Source: Cytospora piceicola (lineage: Eukaryota; Ascomycota; Sordariomycetes; Diaporthales; Cytosporaceae). From it: a stretch of 64,000 nt of DNA. Positions within the stretch are counted from its first letter, which is position 1. Every line of letters begins with the position of its first letter. The DNA is taken from positions 930,001 through 994,000 of the forward strand of contig JALQBC010000009.1 of NCBI GenBank assembly GCA_023375675.1, given 5' to 3'. Positions 33,016 to 45,016 of the stretch are shown here, in pieces. The notes under the pieces are model-generated. The model worked only from the letters and a program-made list of their open reading frames with translations, was not told the DNA's origin and did not search any database. The position numbers were made by a program, and so were the translations under genes.

Positions 33016-34011
33016 ATGATGCCGTCAGACAGACGCCGTAGGGACAGTGTCAGCTACCTTCATCGCGACGACAGCAGTGACGATGGTCACAACCCGAAGT
33101 CTCGTCCTCGTGGCCACGGTCCGAAGCTTCAGAGAGGAACTTCAGAGAACTCTCTCATAAGAAGAGAAGAAGGAGCCGAGGAGATAGATGACAACCATTG
33201 GGATACCGATTACGATCCAAGAGACAAATACTATCTGTCAGCCGAGGATGATCCCTTCGATTTGCCCTCTAACAGGAGGGGAAGGGAGGAAGGAGTTCCA
33301 TCTAGGCATGAGGACAGGAGCAAGGCTCGAGAGAGTTCTCGGAAACATCGCAGCTCACGTCGTGGTTCGCCGTCCGGAACCGGCTACACACAGTCACAAT
33401 CTCATGGACGCTCGCACCGCCATCCACGTCCCCGTTCTCACTCGAGGGAACACAACGACGATGCCACCGACAGGCACAAACCATCATCAAACTCGAAGCC
33501 AAACTCTTCTTCAGCCCGTCCCCGACCGAGACCAGCCAGGGCCAGTTCATCCCAGCTCAACGCCATACGTCGCCCACGTGCGGTACGGGCCGGTTCCTCT
33601 CATATCACGCCCCGCGCCCGCGCCCGTCCCGGACCAGCCCGAGGTCTTTCCCACCATCACCGTCAGGCCAGACCGGCATCGGGACACGCCGTTCCGACGC
33701 GATGGGATAAGCTGCAGGACATAGACTGGGAGGATGCCGCGAAGGTAGCGTTGCAGGCCGGTACTGTGGCGGCCTGTAAGGTTGGCTCGGAACCCATTCC
33801 GTGGACCGCTAAGGGCACCAAGATCGCGTCGGCTGCGCTCGGGGCGGCCATGGTCGATCATGTATTGCAGCCAAAGAAGAGAAAGGGGGTCAAGTACTCT
33901 GCCCTGAGGTACCTTACCGAGTTCGCCGTGGGGAACATGGTTGTTGGACCGGCTCTTGGAAAAGTTGAACAGAGAAGAAGTCGTACAGGGAGGGAAACGG
34001 TAAGGAGGTGA
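33016..34011 (+). CDS. Uncharacterised protein, disordered basic head and conserved C-terminal domain
   Basis: One exon, 331 residues, from the paired ATG at 33016; the frame is open further upstream but has no earlier ATG. Residues 1-230 are Arg/Ser/His-rich and disordered, with an acidic island (WDTDYDPRDKYYLSAEDDPF). The last 90 residues look folded: KLQDIDWEDAAKVALQAGTV, then PWTAKGTKIASAALGAAMVDH, and YLTEFAVGNMVVGPALGK. The Ala/Gly-rich helices recall a C-terminal domain that recurs in filamentous ascomycete proteins of unknown role. No catalytic motif is seen. A 5' leader with a short upstream frame (from about 32600) precedes it. Function unknown. Confidence 0.75.
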   Translation: MMPSDRRRRDSVSYLHRDDSSDDGHNPKSRPRGHGPKLQRGTSENSLIRREEGAEEIDDNHWDTDYDPRDKYYLSAEDDPFDLPSNRRGREEGVPSRHEDRSKARESSRKHRSSRRGSPSGTGYTQSQSHGRSHRHPRPRSHSREHNDDATDRHKPSSNSKPNSSSARPRPRPARASSSQLNAIRRPRAVRAGSSHITPRARARPGPARGLSHHHRQARPASGHAVPTRWDKLQDIDWEDAAKVALQAGTVAACKVGSEPIPWTAKGTKIASAALGAAMVDHVLQPKKRKGVKYSALRYLTEFAVGNMVVGPALGKVEQRRSRTGRETVRR

Positions 34012-35205
34012 TGAAGTTGGTTCTCTGGTGACAGGTGGACTTTCCTGGCATCTGTTTTATCTGAAGGCCTTCCCTTATTTTGTCCCAAGATATCCAACTA
34101 TAAGACCAGATCCCTCCCTAGTTCACATAGGGTGGTCACCCTTTTAGTTGGTTTGTGCAGTGGTCTGTTGCGGCATATTTTCATAAATGACGGTTTCTTC
34201 TGATGTTCAGTTATACAAAGCATAAGTCCGAGGGGGAAAAGAATGGGTAGGGGGTCTAGGTATCAGGATGCATCTACAGTAAATTAGATACCACTCATAT
34301 ACTGGACGAGCATTAGCCGGCGCAAATCAGTCACAAGCATTACGAAATACCAAACTATGGTATATACCTAGGTACTCAGAAGCAATGAATATGTATGCAC
34401 ATCACTGCACAATTAGATGTATGTGAGTGTTCGTTCGTTCCTATTTCAATGTTCCTATCAGCACATGAATATCAATGGGCTGTACCTAATACCCAATAGC
34501 CCAAGAAACAAAACCCAGGCCGAAGATCCCTGTTATAAGTGCTGCATTCAGTTTCAGATAAGCTTGATATACATACTATGCAAGTAGTAAGGCGAACATG
34601 GGGCGGAGCATCAAGCATGAGCTTCATAAAGAGGGGTTGGCAGATCAGGCAACCACTTGGTCTGTCCCCACCCACATGTGCAGCCACCTTACACACCACG
34701 ACTTGCATTACCTTTATAAGTGAATGAGTTCGAAATATTTGCAGCGAAGTAGCTTAATCACAAAGAGCTTTTGCATCATTATGTGGTCCTAGGGCCATAC
34801 TTCGCTTTTTGGGCTCTCAGACTTCGGACCTCCTTCAATGTTTTACTGTCCGGGCGTTGGACGAGCTGCGTGCGCCGTGGGGCGGCGAGGCCAAGCTGGT
34901 GTATGTTTGAATCCTGGCAAGATGGCGCAATCAGGAGGACACCAGTGTCACTTTGCGAATACTAGACACACTCTACACTTCTCATTGTGAGGAATTCTGG
35001 TTCGAATCTTTACCTATTTGTCTTTTTCATATTCCCTTTCGTCCTCCCCGCGACACCAACCTCTTTCTGCTCTCAACCCTTGAGGGAAGAACACTTGCGT
35101 TACTGGCGCCTGGCTCTTGAGCTGATTATCCCTCAGTTTTAGTTCTTTGACGTTATATTGGTCTAAAAGGGTATCTAGTTGGTGATGTTTGACACAAGTA
35201 TCTCA
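34012..35205. other. Convergent intergenic spacer
   Basis: About 1.2 kb; AT-richer than the genes. Contains one TACCTAGGTA palindrome (34365-34374). A GGTTCGAATCT string near 34999 resembles a tRNA B box but has no acceptor stem or A box around it. No gene seen. Confidence 0.5.
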
Positions 35206-36082
35206 TCATGCATCGTTTACTTCCTTGACCAGCTCCGCAATCCTCAAAGATACGGGCGTCGTCCTGGGAATATCGTGACCGCCTCTGTGGTCATAGAACT
35301 TCCGATCGTCACAGAAATATGCCAACTGAACCCCAGCCGACCACCTCGGGTCTTTCTCTCCGACAATATGTACTGTGGGTATCTTTATCCTGGCGTTCTT
35401 TGGAAATCTTGTGAAGTCCAACCCGAAGCAATCCGTTTCATCCGGCATCTCGTCCGCGTCATGTTCCAGGTCTGCAGTATCGTCCCATAGCCCCTGGCCC
35501 TTGGGCAACTTGTCAACATCGTACAGCATGGCGCTCTTGGCCCTCATCAATGTCACTGTCCTCTGATTCAGCTCGTGTGCTCGCTGGGGCACCTCGAGCC
35601 CCAAGTCCTCCAGCACCGGAAGCGGCAGTCCACCGCAGATGAAGACGGCCCATTTGAAAGGCAGTTGCCTTCCCGGGTCCTCCTTGGCGTGGTATAGGAG
35701 ATAGCTACCGGCGAGGGAGCACCCCTGGGAGAAGCAACAGACTCCATCGTAGGGCCCATGTTCCTCGATGTACTCTTCCAGCCAGAGGTGGGCAGCCCGA
35801 ACGGCGTTGACCGTGTCTTGTGAGGCCAGCCACCATGCATAGGTTGGACTGTTGAACAATATGTCGATTCCAGGGTGTGCCTTGGCAGAATAGGGTGCAT
35901 CTGGAAAGTCCCATTCAAAGTCTGGCGGGAGCTTGGCCCGGAAAGAGGCTTAGCGGGTTGCGGTCAGCGATGGGGGTTCTTTCAAGATCATCGCTTGAGG
36001 CTGTTGCAAGGCACCAACCTGATTGCGACTTGAAGATGAAGCCGCTTGTGCCTTGCCCGTGGAGGCAGAGTATTTTCGGCAT
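35206..36082 (-). CDS. Fsh1-type serine hydrolase
   Basis: Exons 36082-36019 and 35948-35206 (70-nt intron) give 268 residues. The N-terminus MPKILCLHGQGTSGFIF is the FSH1 oxyanion-side strand, and the splice joins SQS to ASFRAKLPPDFEWDFPDAPY in frame. The alpha/beta-hydrolase triad is visible: S95 in CCFSQGCSLAG, D221 in VGEKDPRW and H246 in HRGGHDIP. Family members include yeast Fsh1-3 and the hydrolases of some polyketide clusters; no polyketide gene is nearby, so a housekeeping esterase/thioesterase role is more likely. No signal peptide. Substrate unknown. Confidence 0.92.
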
Positions 36083-38244
36083 TTTCTGAGAGGTTGACTG
36101 AGGAGAACCAGATGTGGGGAAAGCAATGGGACACGCAAGGAGGAAGAAGTGTAAGAGAGTGCGTAGACACAGACACAGCCTATCAGCGAAACAACATGTC
36201 CGCGTCTAATGTATGCTGCTTGGCATTTAGTGTTGTATATTTATTCCGATATAAAATGTGTGGCTGTCGGTGACTAGCTTCTTTCGGGGTCCGAAAGGGA
36301 AGTCCGTAAGTGGATAGTGTGAGCCCCGGACGATGTGATCTGGGATATCGCCACCAACATTGAAGAGTGGTTTCCCGTGGCAACTAATGGTCGCTTTCAT
36401 CGTGGCATTACTTAATTACTAACCCTTATAGAAAGAGGGTTAAAAAAGCAGAAGATACTAGGCAATCGCCTAAGCCAGGACCCTGTCTTGACCCTGATCG
36501 GAATTCGGCGGCCAGTGGACAGTGGCTTAGGAGGTTTGGATTGGTCACCTTAGGGACCGACTGCGGATGGCCTCGTCCCAGAGGGAGCGACGTAAACCAT
36601 AGACAACTCATATATCCAACTCTGACTGCTGTTTGCCAGAAAACGTCTTGCTCTGACGCAGTCGGACAGTGACCATTGTATTCCATGCCTTTGTCTCGGC
36701 AGTAATGATCTATAGACCAGGGAAATACGACCTCGCGGCAATATCGCCAAATCCGCACACCCAAGTCCAGACTTAGACTCAGGCTGCTGTTACTTCTTCC
36801 ACGCCGTCTGAATTCCTACACAAGGTCATGGCTCGGGAAATCAGCAGGAATACTCTTGTGTCCTTTGCAAGCAGAATAGGTTCGCTTTGACAGAGGGTGT
36901 CTGACAACCCTTGGGAATCGAGCAGAAGCGTATCCACGGGCTTGACTGGTCTATGAGATGGTCGCCGCCCTGCGCCATGACAAATGTTGACACCAAGTCC
37001 TTCTCTTCAGCTGGAGTTCCAAGACCTGAGAGCAGACAAATTCTCAGGTAAGGAAGACGCTCCAGCTTCCTCAGAGCTCGGCCAGTCTCTCGATTCAACT
37101 ATCGCAAGCTTCTAAGACTGTATTCCCGTTGACCGACCTTGAAGCGCTGAATTCTGCTAATGTCGAAAGAAAGTTGGCGAGGTCATGACGCAGCACGCAA
37201 GGTGGCTTCAAGATCGTACCATTTCTATCGGAGATAAACATGCGCTCATCAAATAGTTTGAGGCCCACATGAGCGAGTCACATCAAACATCTTGACTCTA
37301 CTTTCCCACTGCATCTCATGGCGGAAGGGGGCGTTCGCTCAGCTATCCGCAAAAAGGGGCTCAAGGCTCATCATTCATCTCAATCTCCAGGCAGGGACAA
37401 ACACATACTTCGAATGAGCGAGACATGTTATCTTAAATGGCCGCTCAGACTTTCGGTAACGAGGTGCTTGGATAATCAACGAGAACCCTGGACAGCTTCT
37501 CGTCGCACCTCGAATTTGAGGGGGATGAGGACGACAACGAGATGTAGAGGGTGCCCAGGTGACAGCCATATCGGACGGACGGACGGCTGACCCGGCTTGC
37601 GCGATTTTGCCAAGTGCAGTCGCAATGAGGCCAGGCCAACCATATCAAAGGTGTGCTGAGACTGAGTGGCCGACTCCTTGGGTCGAGACACTCGGCATTA
37701 GGAACTGCCATCCGGAAAGAGATGGCACCATCGTCCACACATGACTCCCAACGCGCCAACTATGGCTCCTTCAAATATCGCTGGTGTCTGGAAAAGGGCT
37801 GGGAAAAGACTACAAGAAGGCAAGGCTTCGTGCTCTTTCTCATCTCTCCTGTCAGCACATGAACGATCATCCAGAGGGGTATCAACCAAACCGCTATTAT
37901 TGTTATTCCTTTGTCCTGTTTGATACTCTATACAATAGTCAAAGAAGTACAAACTCCTTTCACCACTCAACAGTTCTCCTGCCCAGTATGAGAAGAGCAT
38001 CCAAAGCGGTCCCACCCGCGCCGCGAAGAGAAACTGGTCCTTGCCAACGTCGAAGCGAAGACACTCTCGTCAACAGGGACGACTTGAAGAAAGTCGTCCG
38101 GAAAGCCTTTAGCAAACATACCTGCAAGCTCGAGGAATCCACTCTCAAATCCACATCGACCAGAAGAGGCTCGTGGTTACCAAAGATAGGACCTCTCGAC
38201 AGCATCACAATCATCCAATTCTTTCCACTCAACCCCTACTAAGC
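36083..38244. other. Intergenic spacer of about 2.2 kb
   Basis: Lies between the start of the Fsh1-type gene and the 3' end of the Rta1-like gene. Several frames of 80-150 codons occur on both strands, including one at 37988-38242 (+, 84 aa), but none has a domain, splice logic or recognisable family. I see no repeat or RNA gene. Confidence 0.45.
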
Positions 38245-39506
38245 CTAGCCGCGGATGGGCGCGGCCTCCACATCGGAGCTGTGCAAGGAGTGCGCCTCGG
38301 CCGCACCCTTGGTTTGCTTGAACGACATCTGGACATACCTCCCAGGGGGGAAGATAGCGTACAGAAGGGTCAGCAGCGCCATCGGGATGGTGTCGAAGCA
38401 GTATTGCCTGTACGGAGACAACCATGTGAGTTACGAATCTAGTCAACCATGTATTTTTATGGGTATCATATTTTACTTACACCCACTCGTGCGTGTTGCT
38501 GTAGCCAGTCTTGCCCTCTCCGAATTCAATTTCTCGGTAGATGGATCGAACCTAGGTGGTGACAGTCAGTGACACATTTCCCCAAGTCACCACGTGGAAG
38601 CCACAAGAAGTCACGGCGACAAGGTAACAACTTACAAGGATCAGAGCACAAGAGATGTTTATGACATAGAGGAGCACCTCCCAGTTTGGACGGAGCTTCC
38701 GGTCAAGACCGGGAACCGTTACAAATTTCTCGCCGGGAATTGGCTGCAGCCTCTTCTCCAGGTCAACCTTGAAGCGCTTGGAGGTGAAGTGGAACCGAGC
38801 AGCAATCACGGAGAAGAGGCCGAATCCGACAATCTGAACCGCGACACCGGTAAGGGCGATGTCCTTGCCGTGGTGCAGCTTGTCTATGGCCTTGGCATCG
38901 GTCGGGGATGTGCCGGCAATCATGACGGCACCGACGAGCTGGAGGAGCAGGGAGACGATATCGCAGCCGACGAAGATGGGTGTGATCCAACGAGCTACGA
39001 GGCTGTCAGTGGAGCTTCAAGCGGCATGAGCCATGTGACGGCAGAGCTTACGGGGAGCCCACAGCAGCTTAGTCGTCCTGGATTCAGCGGGTATGACATG
39101 GAACACTATGCGACCAAAGACGACATAGATGATACCAGTCATCAACACTGGTGCCAGGATGACCAAGACATACTGCGCAACGAACTTCGGCTTCGAGGCG
39201 ACATCGTGGGACGAAGCAATTCTGATACCGTAACCAAAGCATTCCACTGTAGTCTGCGTCAGCAAATAAACTCCATCATGACCCACCAACAAGTAGTCTT
39301 GGAAACTTCGAAGTGCACATACTGCCGACGGCGATGACCATGACACACCAGATCCAGGCTTTGTGCCGGATCATCTGCCACAAGTGTATCACCAAGCCTA
39401 TCGCAAACACGGCACACGCAGCAACGGCCACGCCGGTAACCGGCTGGTAGGAGTACCAATCCTTGACATCGCCATGGAAACTGGCCGCTCGCTCGAGCAT
39501 TGACAT
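38245..39506 (-). CDS. Rta1-like seven-transmembrane protein (lipid-translocating exporter family)
   Basis: Five exons: 39506-39323, 39246-39052, 38994-38636, 38551-38481 and 38407-38245; introns of 57-84 nt keep frame, giving 323 residues. Marks of the family in order: DWYSYQPVTGVAVAACAVF (TM1), the ECFGYGIR block after intron 1, YVLVILAPVLMTGIIYVVFG, then ITPIFVGCDIVSLLLQLVGA, IVGFGLFSVIAARFHF, VRSIYREIEFGEG and HEWVQYCFDTIPMAL. Rta1-type proteins sit in the plasma or internal membranes and are linked to lipid flipping and resistance to sterol-active compounds and 7-aminocholesterol. Two exons are short (71 nt and a 163-nt last exon). A second acceptor near 39252 would break the ECFGYG block, so I used the one at 39247. 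Confidence 0.9.
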
Positions 39507-42500
39507 CTTGGCTCTTGATATGCCTTTGGTGATCCCGGTTCTCGTTCTATGTACCCGGTCGGTGGGGGAATAGAGGGCCTTTCGAGATGGTCGAGTGGGC
39601 TTTGGGGTCGTTTCTCTTGAGTCTATCGCGCCTAGTACAAGGGAAGACAGAAGGACGTCGTCGACCGGATCAAACCAAGATTGGATAGGGACGAAATGGG
39701 AAGAGCAGAAAGCTATTAAATCATGTATTCAAAGGCGAGATGATGGGCACAATGACACGACGAAATAGGCAGGTGCATCGGGGACGGGACGTGGAGTGTT
39801 GTATATCATGATCACCGGCCTGGCAGTGCTCGAGGACGGCGTTCGAAGGCCCCGTGTTGGCAAACGGTTGCAACCGCCAAGCATGGCGTTGACAGCCTCT
39901 CTCTCTCTCTCTCTCGCCCGTCCATGCCACGGGGGTTATTGCAGAGGAAAAGATGGGACCTCGCCGAATGATAGTGAGAGCTGATCAGCCACCCCCAAAC
40001 AATGCGAGACTCTCGGGCATGTCTACAGGCGTGATGAGACCACTTCCAGATTCTAGGCACGGCTTTCTGGTATCCCACGGCCCAAGTGAGTAAAACGTTT
40101 TCGATCCCTGACAGGCACGTGGGATCAAGTCGAAGAATGATCGCTGCGCGTCCGAGTAGGCAGTGCCAGGGCTCGTACGCCCGCACGCTAGAAGGAAGAC
40201 ATTCATCCGTGTAAGCTCTTCAATGGTCACCCCCGATCGAGCTTAGATGTGCACTTGTCGTCGGATGTCGGTTCTCCTAACCTCCGTCTGACAGTTGAAC
40301 CTAACTGTTATAGGCTTAGTACCTTGCGGCCCCTAAGAGTGACCAACGCCGGCATTCCTTCCGCGGTGTTTTTTTGGGGGCCCCCCATTGATTTAGCCCT
40401 GTTGTCCTTGCATGTTGGCCCGTCGGGCCACTGGGGCGGTTGGGTCCAGATGTCGGCATACCTGAGCCCGTCGACGGGCATGAGAGAGAGAAATAAACTA
40501 AGGTATGGAGAAGGAGAAGAGTACCTACATGGCTCCGGGAGTCTAGGTGGCAGTATGTAACTCTTCGCCAGCGCGGCTCTGAAGAACTGGTGAGATATAC
40601 CATTGGCTTCAGAATACAGCCTTTGTCGCCACAGACCAGAGGGACCTCTCTGCGAACTGAGATGGGGTCCCGGCAGTCCAACAGATCGACGGACCCAACC
40701 TGCAGCAAAAGGCCGATAAGACAAGGACCGAGACAAGACCCAGATGCTTGTAAACTATGTGCAGCAATGAGTGGAACAAGCCCGCCCGCAAAAGGTGGCC
40801 CGACCGACTCCCGTTTCACGTGTTGGCTCTTCCCTCAACGGCTTGGGCTAACATAAAACAGAACCATCTCCCGCCTTCTTTTTCTGCGACAGGAAAAAGG
40901 TGAGACATGTGGCTAGGGAAAGCTGTAACGCGACCAGTGAGACTAACGAGGGCAACACTCATTGCTTTCTCTATCAATACCAAATTTCAGAGCCGGCTCC
41001 GCCAGAAGTCGGTCCCTCCGTTCAGGCATAAATCCAAAGCTTCGCGGTGCCGACCTAATGCCACGGTCTCCGAAAACACTGCCGATCAAACTAGCCTCCG
41101 CTTTAGCAAGCCCGGTTTGGCTTTCTTGCAGTTCTTCGTCTGGTTCCTGGTGAGTGATATAAGTAGGTATTACCAGCTCACGTGTCGGCCTGAATCCATT
41201 GGCCTAACCGACAGCTCGATGGGTAGAGTGCATATCCGCGAGGGAGAGGGGGCTGGCTGACCTCAATCGCCGACGATACGACTGGGCGGCCGCCTGCATT
41301 TGTTAAGTAGGCCTGTCCCCGAGAAAGTTCCACCTTCCCTGGTCGATGACCTTTTCTAACTGCGTTGAGCCTTGGAAAGCCTGAGGTTGTCTTCGCTGAA
41401 AATCGCTGAAAATCGCTATTGTGGTGAGAAGAGAGTCATATTGATCCATATCTATAAAGTCCCATGGCCTTCAAACAATGGCCGCATTGCAGTTGAGCAC
41501 CTCAGCTGCAGGTGCTCCTTTCACAGTCTCGATATGTCGTCGGACAGAGAGTTGTCAACTAATGCTAGTTGACATTGGAACCGCATCCAGCGTGGCTCGG
41601 AGTGCAAACCGCCACATGGAGAAGAAGTCGCCATCTCGAGGACGACGTGCTCTATTAGATGGCAGGGTATATGGAATAAGATAGCGGGATCTCGAGGTTC
41701 CTATGCTGCTTGCCAGGTTGCATATTGATGGATGCGAGATGAGCACGTTGAGCACGTCACTGGCGTGCAAGACGGATAGTCTGGAAGCAATGCCCCGGAT
41801 GCCAGATTGTTGCATAGCCGACCGAATGTTCCATCTGCAGGGACGATGTTCTGGTCTAATCCGACCCAAACTGACGGTATCTTGCAGACGAGTCCGTCAG
41901 GTCATGTTCCATGCAGTTCACTTCCATCGTCTTGAGCGTGTCAGTCCCAAATCATCAATACTACGGGTTGCCACTCGACGTAAGCATGCTGTTAATTCAC
42001 AAGGCCCAGCCTACACCTAGGCAGTAATAGAGAGAATGCACAACAATTGGACTGGGCGGTTTAAGAGCATCGCTAATACTCAATATAAAACAAAGGGGCT
42101 GTAATCACTATGTCCTACTGTGACGCCACATAAACAAGCACTGACAGGCTGCATGTGAGTGAATGACGTTGATGACTTGGTTACTAGGATCTGATGGGAA
42201 GCAACAGCAATATACAATAAGCTCATGGCCAGCGCAATGGGCAGTTTGTAGAAACATGGAAACACCTGTTGCTCAGTACCTAGGTAAGTTTTATGTTCAA
42301 GTTAGGGGGGGGGGTTACCAAGTACCAAGTAAGTCTAGATGAGGAAACACACAGGTGGTGAAATTAGAGTTGAGACCGTACAAGACAGGAGGGCAGGAAC
42401 CAAGATCTTGCGACCCGCGATGTGTGATCCGTGCTCGGTGGCAGCATCCGCATCAGTGGGACTGTTTGCGGAGAAGGTACTTTTCAGTATAGCTAATGTC

Positions 42501-43259
42501 ATGTTGTTACTTGAGCCCTTAGCACCCCTCAACCTAAAATTCCACCTTAGACTAGAAGGCCTGCAGCTTGCAGGGTTCTTGATGAGGGGGAGGAGCAGCA
42601 ACAGCAGTAGCAGCAGCAGCAGTAGTCGCCGCAGAGTAACAATTTTGACGGCGAATGACTTTTTCCCAGCACTGACGTTAGTCAACCTCACTTCGACATC
42701 GTAACCACAACTGCCAAAACCACAACCACACCACCTCAACTAGATACAGAAGAGTTTTCTCTACCACCACCACCACCAGAATCTCTACCTCGACATCGCG
42801 AAATTCCACCATCGCCGTCAGGGTTTAAGTAATATCGAAAGGGCCAATAGCTTCTTCCCCAATCGAAAAACCAGAAAACTGTTTGTCATCACTCAACCCA
42901 AGCCCAAAGCTAGCTCACCACCTACCAAAGCACTTCACCTGCATCGCATTGCCTTTTCGTCCTTGCTGGATTTGGACATCTGCCTCTACCACTGCATTAT
43001 CTCACGTCGCACCCCTGTCTCTCATTTTACATTATTCCGCAGATACCTTCGTCCTCTTCATTGATCGCCTTTCCCGTGGTTTAACACGAAAGCGCACAAG
43101 CTAAACCTTCCTGTCCAGCCCCAGCACTCCCGGCGCGTTCCTCCTTTACCAAACGCCGAGATCTATATCGAGATCGCCCCCGACTTCCTACGCGACATTA
43201 TAAGCAGATACCTCCACGAACATCCATATCCTTCCGTGACACAGACACACCACGGCACC
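39507..43259. other. Gene-poor block of about 3.75 kb
   Basis: Between the Rta1-like gene and the G3BP/Nxt3 gene. Contains a CT run (39896-39915), an AGC-type repeat (42591-42625), a TACCTAGGTA palindrome (42277-42286) and, at its right end, a pyrimidine- and CA-rich leader. Frames near 40316-40819 (-) and 40907-41260 (+) lack domains and are not called. Confidence 0.45.
42700..43259 (+). promoter_or_regulatory. Promoter and long CA/CT-rich leader of the G3BP/Nxt3 gene
   Basis: The 560 bp before the start are rich in C, A and T on the plus strand (for example a run of ACC triplets near 42765), typical of 5' leaders of well expressed fungal genes. The start has a good context, CACCATGG. The transcription start is not determinable from sequence. 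Confidence 0.4.
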
Positions 43260-45016
43260 ATGGCAACAAACGGCAACAGTGTCCACCAGGAGCAGTACGG
43301 AGCTTCTGCCACCCCCGCAGAAGCTACCTCTGCCTCTAGCACCAGCAACAACCCTTCCAAGGATGAGGTCGGCTGGTACTTCGTCGAGCAGTACTACACC
43401 ACCTTGAGCAAGAACCCTGCCAAGCTCCACGTGAGTGCAGTGCAAGCATCAAGTTACTAGGTATAGCTATATACTAATCTCGCGGCAGCTCTTCTACAAC
43501 AAGCAGTCCCAATTCGTGCAAGGCCTTGAGGCTGAGCTCGTCAATGTTGCCGTTGGACGACAGGTACGTACAGAATATGCATATCCGGCGACATGCCCTT
43601 CTCCAAAATTTGGCATAGAGACAGCTTCTGATGTCATTTACCACACCAGGCCATCCAGGAGCGCATTAAGGAGCTTGATTTCCAAGATTGCAAGGTCCGA
43701 GTTTCCAACGTCGACTCCCAAGCCTCCTACGAGAACATCGTCATTCAGGTCATAGGAGAGATCTCCAACAAGTCAGGAGAGCCAAAGAAGTTTGTCCAGA
43801 CCTTCGTTCTCGCCAAGCAACCCGCCGGATACTTCCTCCTCAACGACATTCTGAGGTACGTCAACGAGGGAGAGGAGGAGACCACCGAGGCGGCGGCCTC
43901 TGAGACTGCTCCAGTTGCGGAGCCAGAGGCCCCTCAGGAGGCCGCTGCTGAGGCTGAGGCCGAGCCCGAGAAGGTTGAGCCTGAGGAGATTGCCGAGGAG
44001 AGCCCTGTCCTCGACGCTGAGGCCGTGGACAAGGAGCTGGAGGAGGCCATTTCTGCCGAAGAGACCACCGAGGCCCCTGCCACCGAGGCCCCTGCCGAGG
44101 TCGCTCCCGCTGCCGAAGAGACCCCCAGCGCCGCTGAGGCTGCTGAGGCTACCCCAGACCCCGAGAAGACTGCCGAGGAGGTTGCCGAGGAGGAGACCAA
44201 GAAGCCAGAGCTCCCCAAGGACCCCAGCCCTACCCCCGCCCCTTCCCGTGCCGCCCCTGCCCCCGAGCCTGAGAAGCCCAAGGGACCTCCTAAGCCGATG
44301 ACCTGGGCCAGCCGCATCGCCGCTGCTGCTGGACCTGTCAAGCCTGTCGTCCCAGTGATCCCCAAGGCCGCCGCCCCCGCCGCCCCCGCCGCTGCCCAGT
44401 CTAAACCCGCTGCCGCTGCCGCTGCCCAGCCTAACACGCCTGCTCAGCGTGCTGAGACTCCTGCTCAGGCCGCCAACAAGGAGGCCGACAGTGAGTGGCG
44501 GACCGCGGGTGCCGATTCCAAGAGACAGAGCCGTCAGCCTACCGCGACCGCTCCCACTGGCAAGGATGATGCCCTCGCTTACGTCAAGTTTGTGACCGAC
44601 AAGGTGAAGGACGACGACCTCAGGGGAGCTCTTGGTGGCTACGGTGAGCTCGTCTACTTCGACATCAACCGCTCCAAGGTATGTAATATTGAGTCCCAGG
44701 ACCTTTTTGAACTCTTCTGACCATTTGTTAGAACTGTGCCTTTGTCGAGTACGCTTCGCCCGCCGGCTACCAAGCAGCAGTTGGCGCAAGCCCGATCGTG
44801 GTGAACGGGGAAAACATTGTTATCGAGCCGCGTCGTCCCAAGGCTGGAGCCTACGGTGGCGCCAACTACAACCAGACCCGTGGCAGCGTTCCCGGTCGCG
44901 GACGTTTTGACGGCCAGCGATCTGGCAGTCAGGGAGGTGGTCGTGGAGGCTACGCGCCCCGTGGCCGTGGCGGTGCTTCTCGTGGCCGTGGCGGCCCTCA
45001 GGCTGCCAACGCATGA
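43260..45016 (+). CDS. nxt3: G3BP-like NTF2 and RRM protein (Nxt3/Bre5 family)
   Basis: Exons 43260-43430, 43489-43563, 43650-44678 and 44732-45016 give 519 residues. An NTF2-like domain (about 36-160; VGWYFVEQYYTTLSKNP, LFYNKQSQFVQG, FVQTFVLAKQPAGYFLLND) is followed by a long Glu/Ala/Pro acidic arm, a PKPMTWASRIAA block, an RRM (about 388-462; AYVKFVTDKV, CAFVEYAS) and an RGG tail (about 482-515). This is the G3BP architecture. Fungal members act as the cofactor of the Ubp3-type ubiquitin protease and join stress granules. The first two introns divide the NTF2 domain. A splice inside the RRM removes 53 nt with a TCTGAC branch site. Identification is firm; partner use is inferred from yeasts. 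Confidence 0.94.

Noticed and set aside
34990..35010. GGTTCGAATCT, tRNA B-box-like
   Set aside because: No matching T stem, acceptor stem or A box in the required positions.
37988..38242. Plus-strand 84-codon frame ending next to the Rta1-like gene
   Set aside because: No domain, basic low-information sequence, convergent and nearly touching the Rta1-like stop; probably chance.
39247..39252. Alternative acceptor for intron 1 of the Rta1-like gene
   Set aside because: It shifts frame and destroys the conserved E-x-x-GY block.
40316..40819. Minus-strand frame of 167 codons
   Set aside because: A second frame is open over the same bases and both lack ATG-led coding signature or homology signs.
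40907..41260. Plus-strand 117-codon frame with a short hydrophobic patch and a GTGAGT after it
   Set aside because: Could be a first exon, but no acceptable second exon follows and nothing is recognisable.
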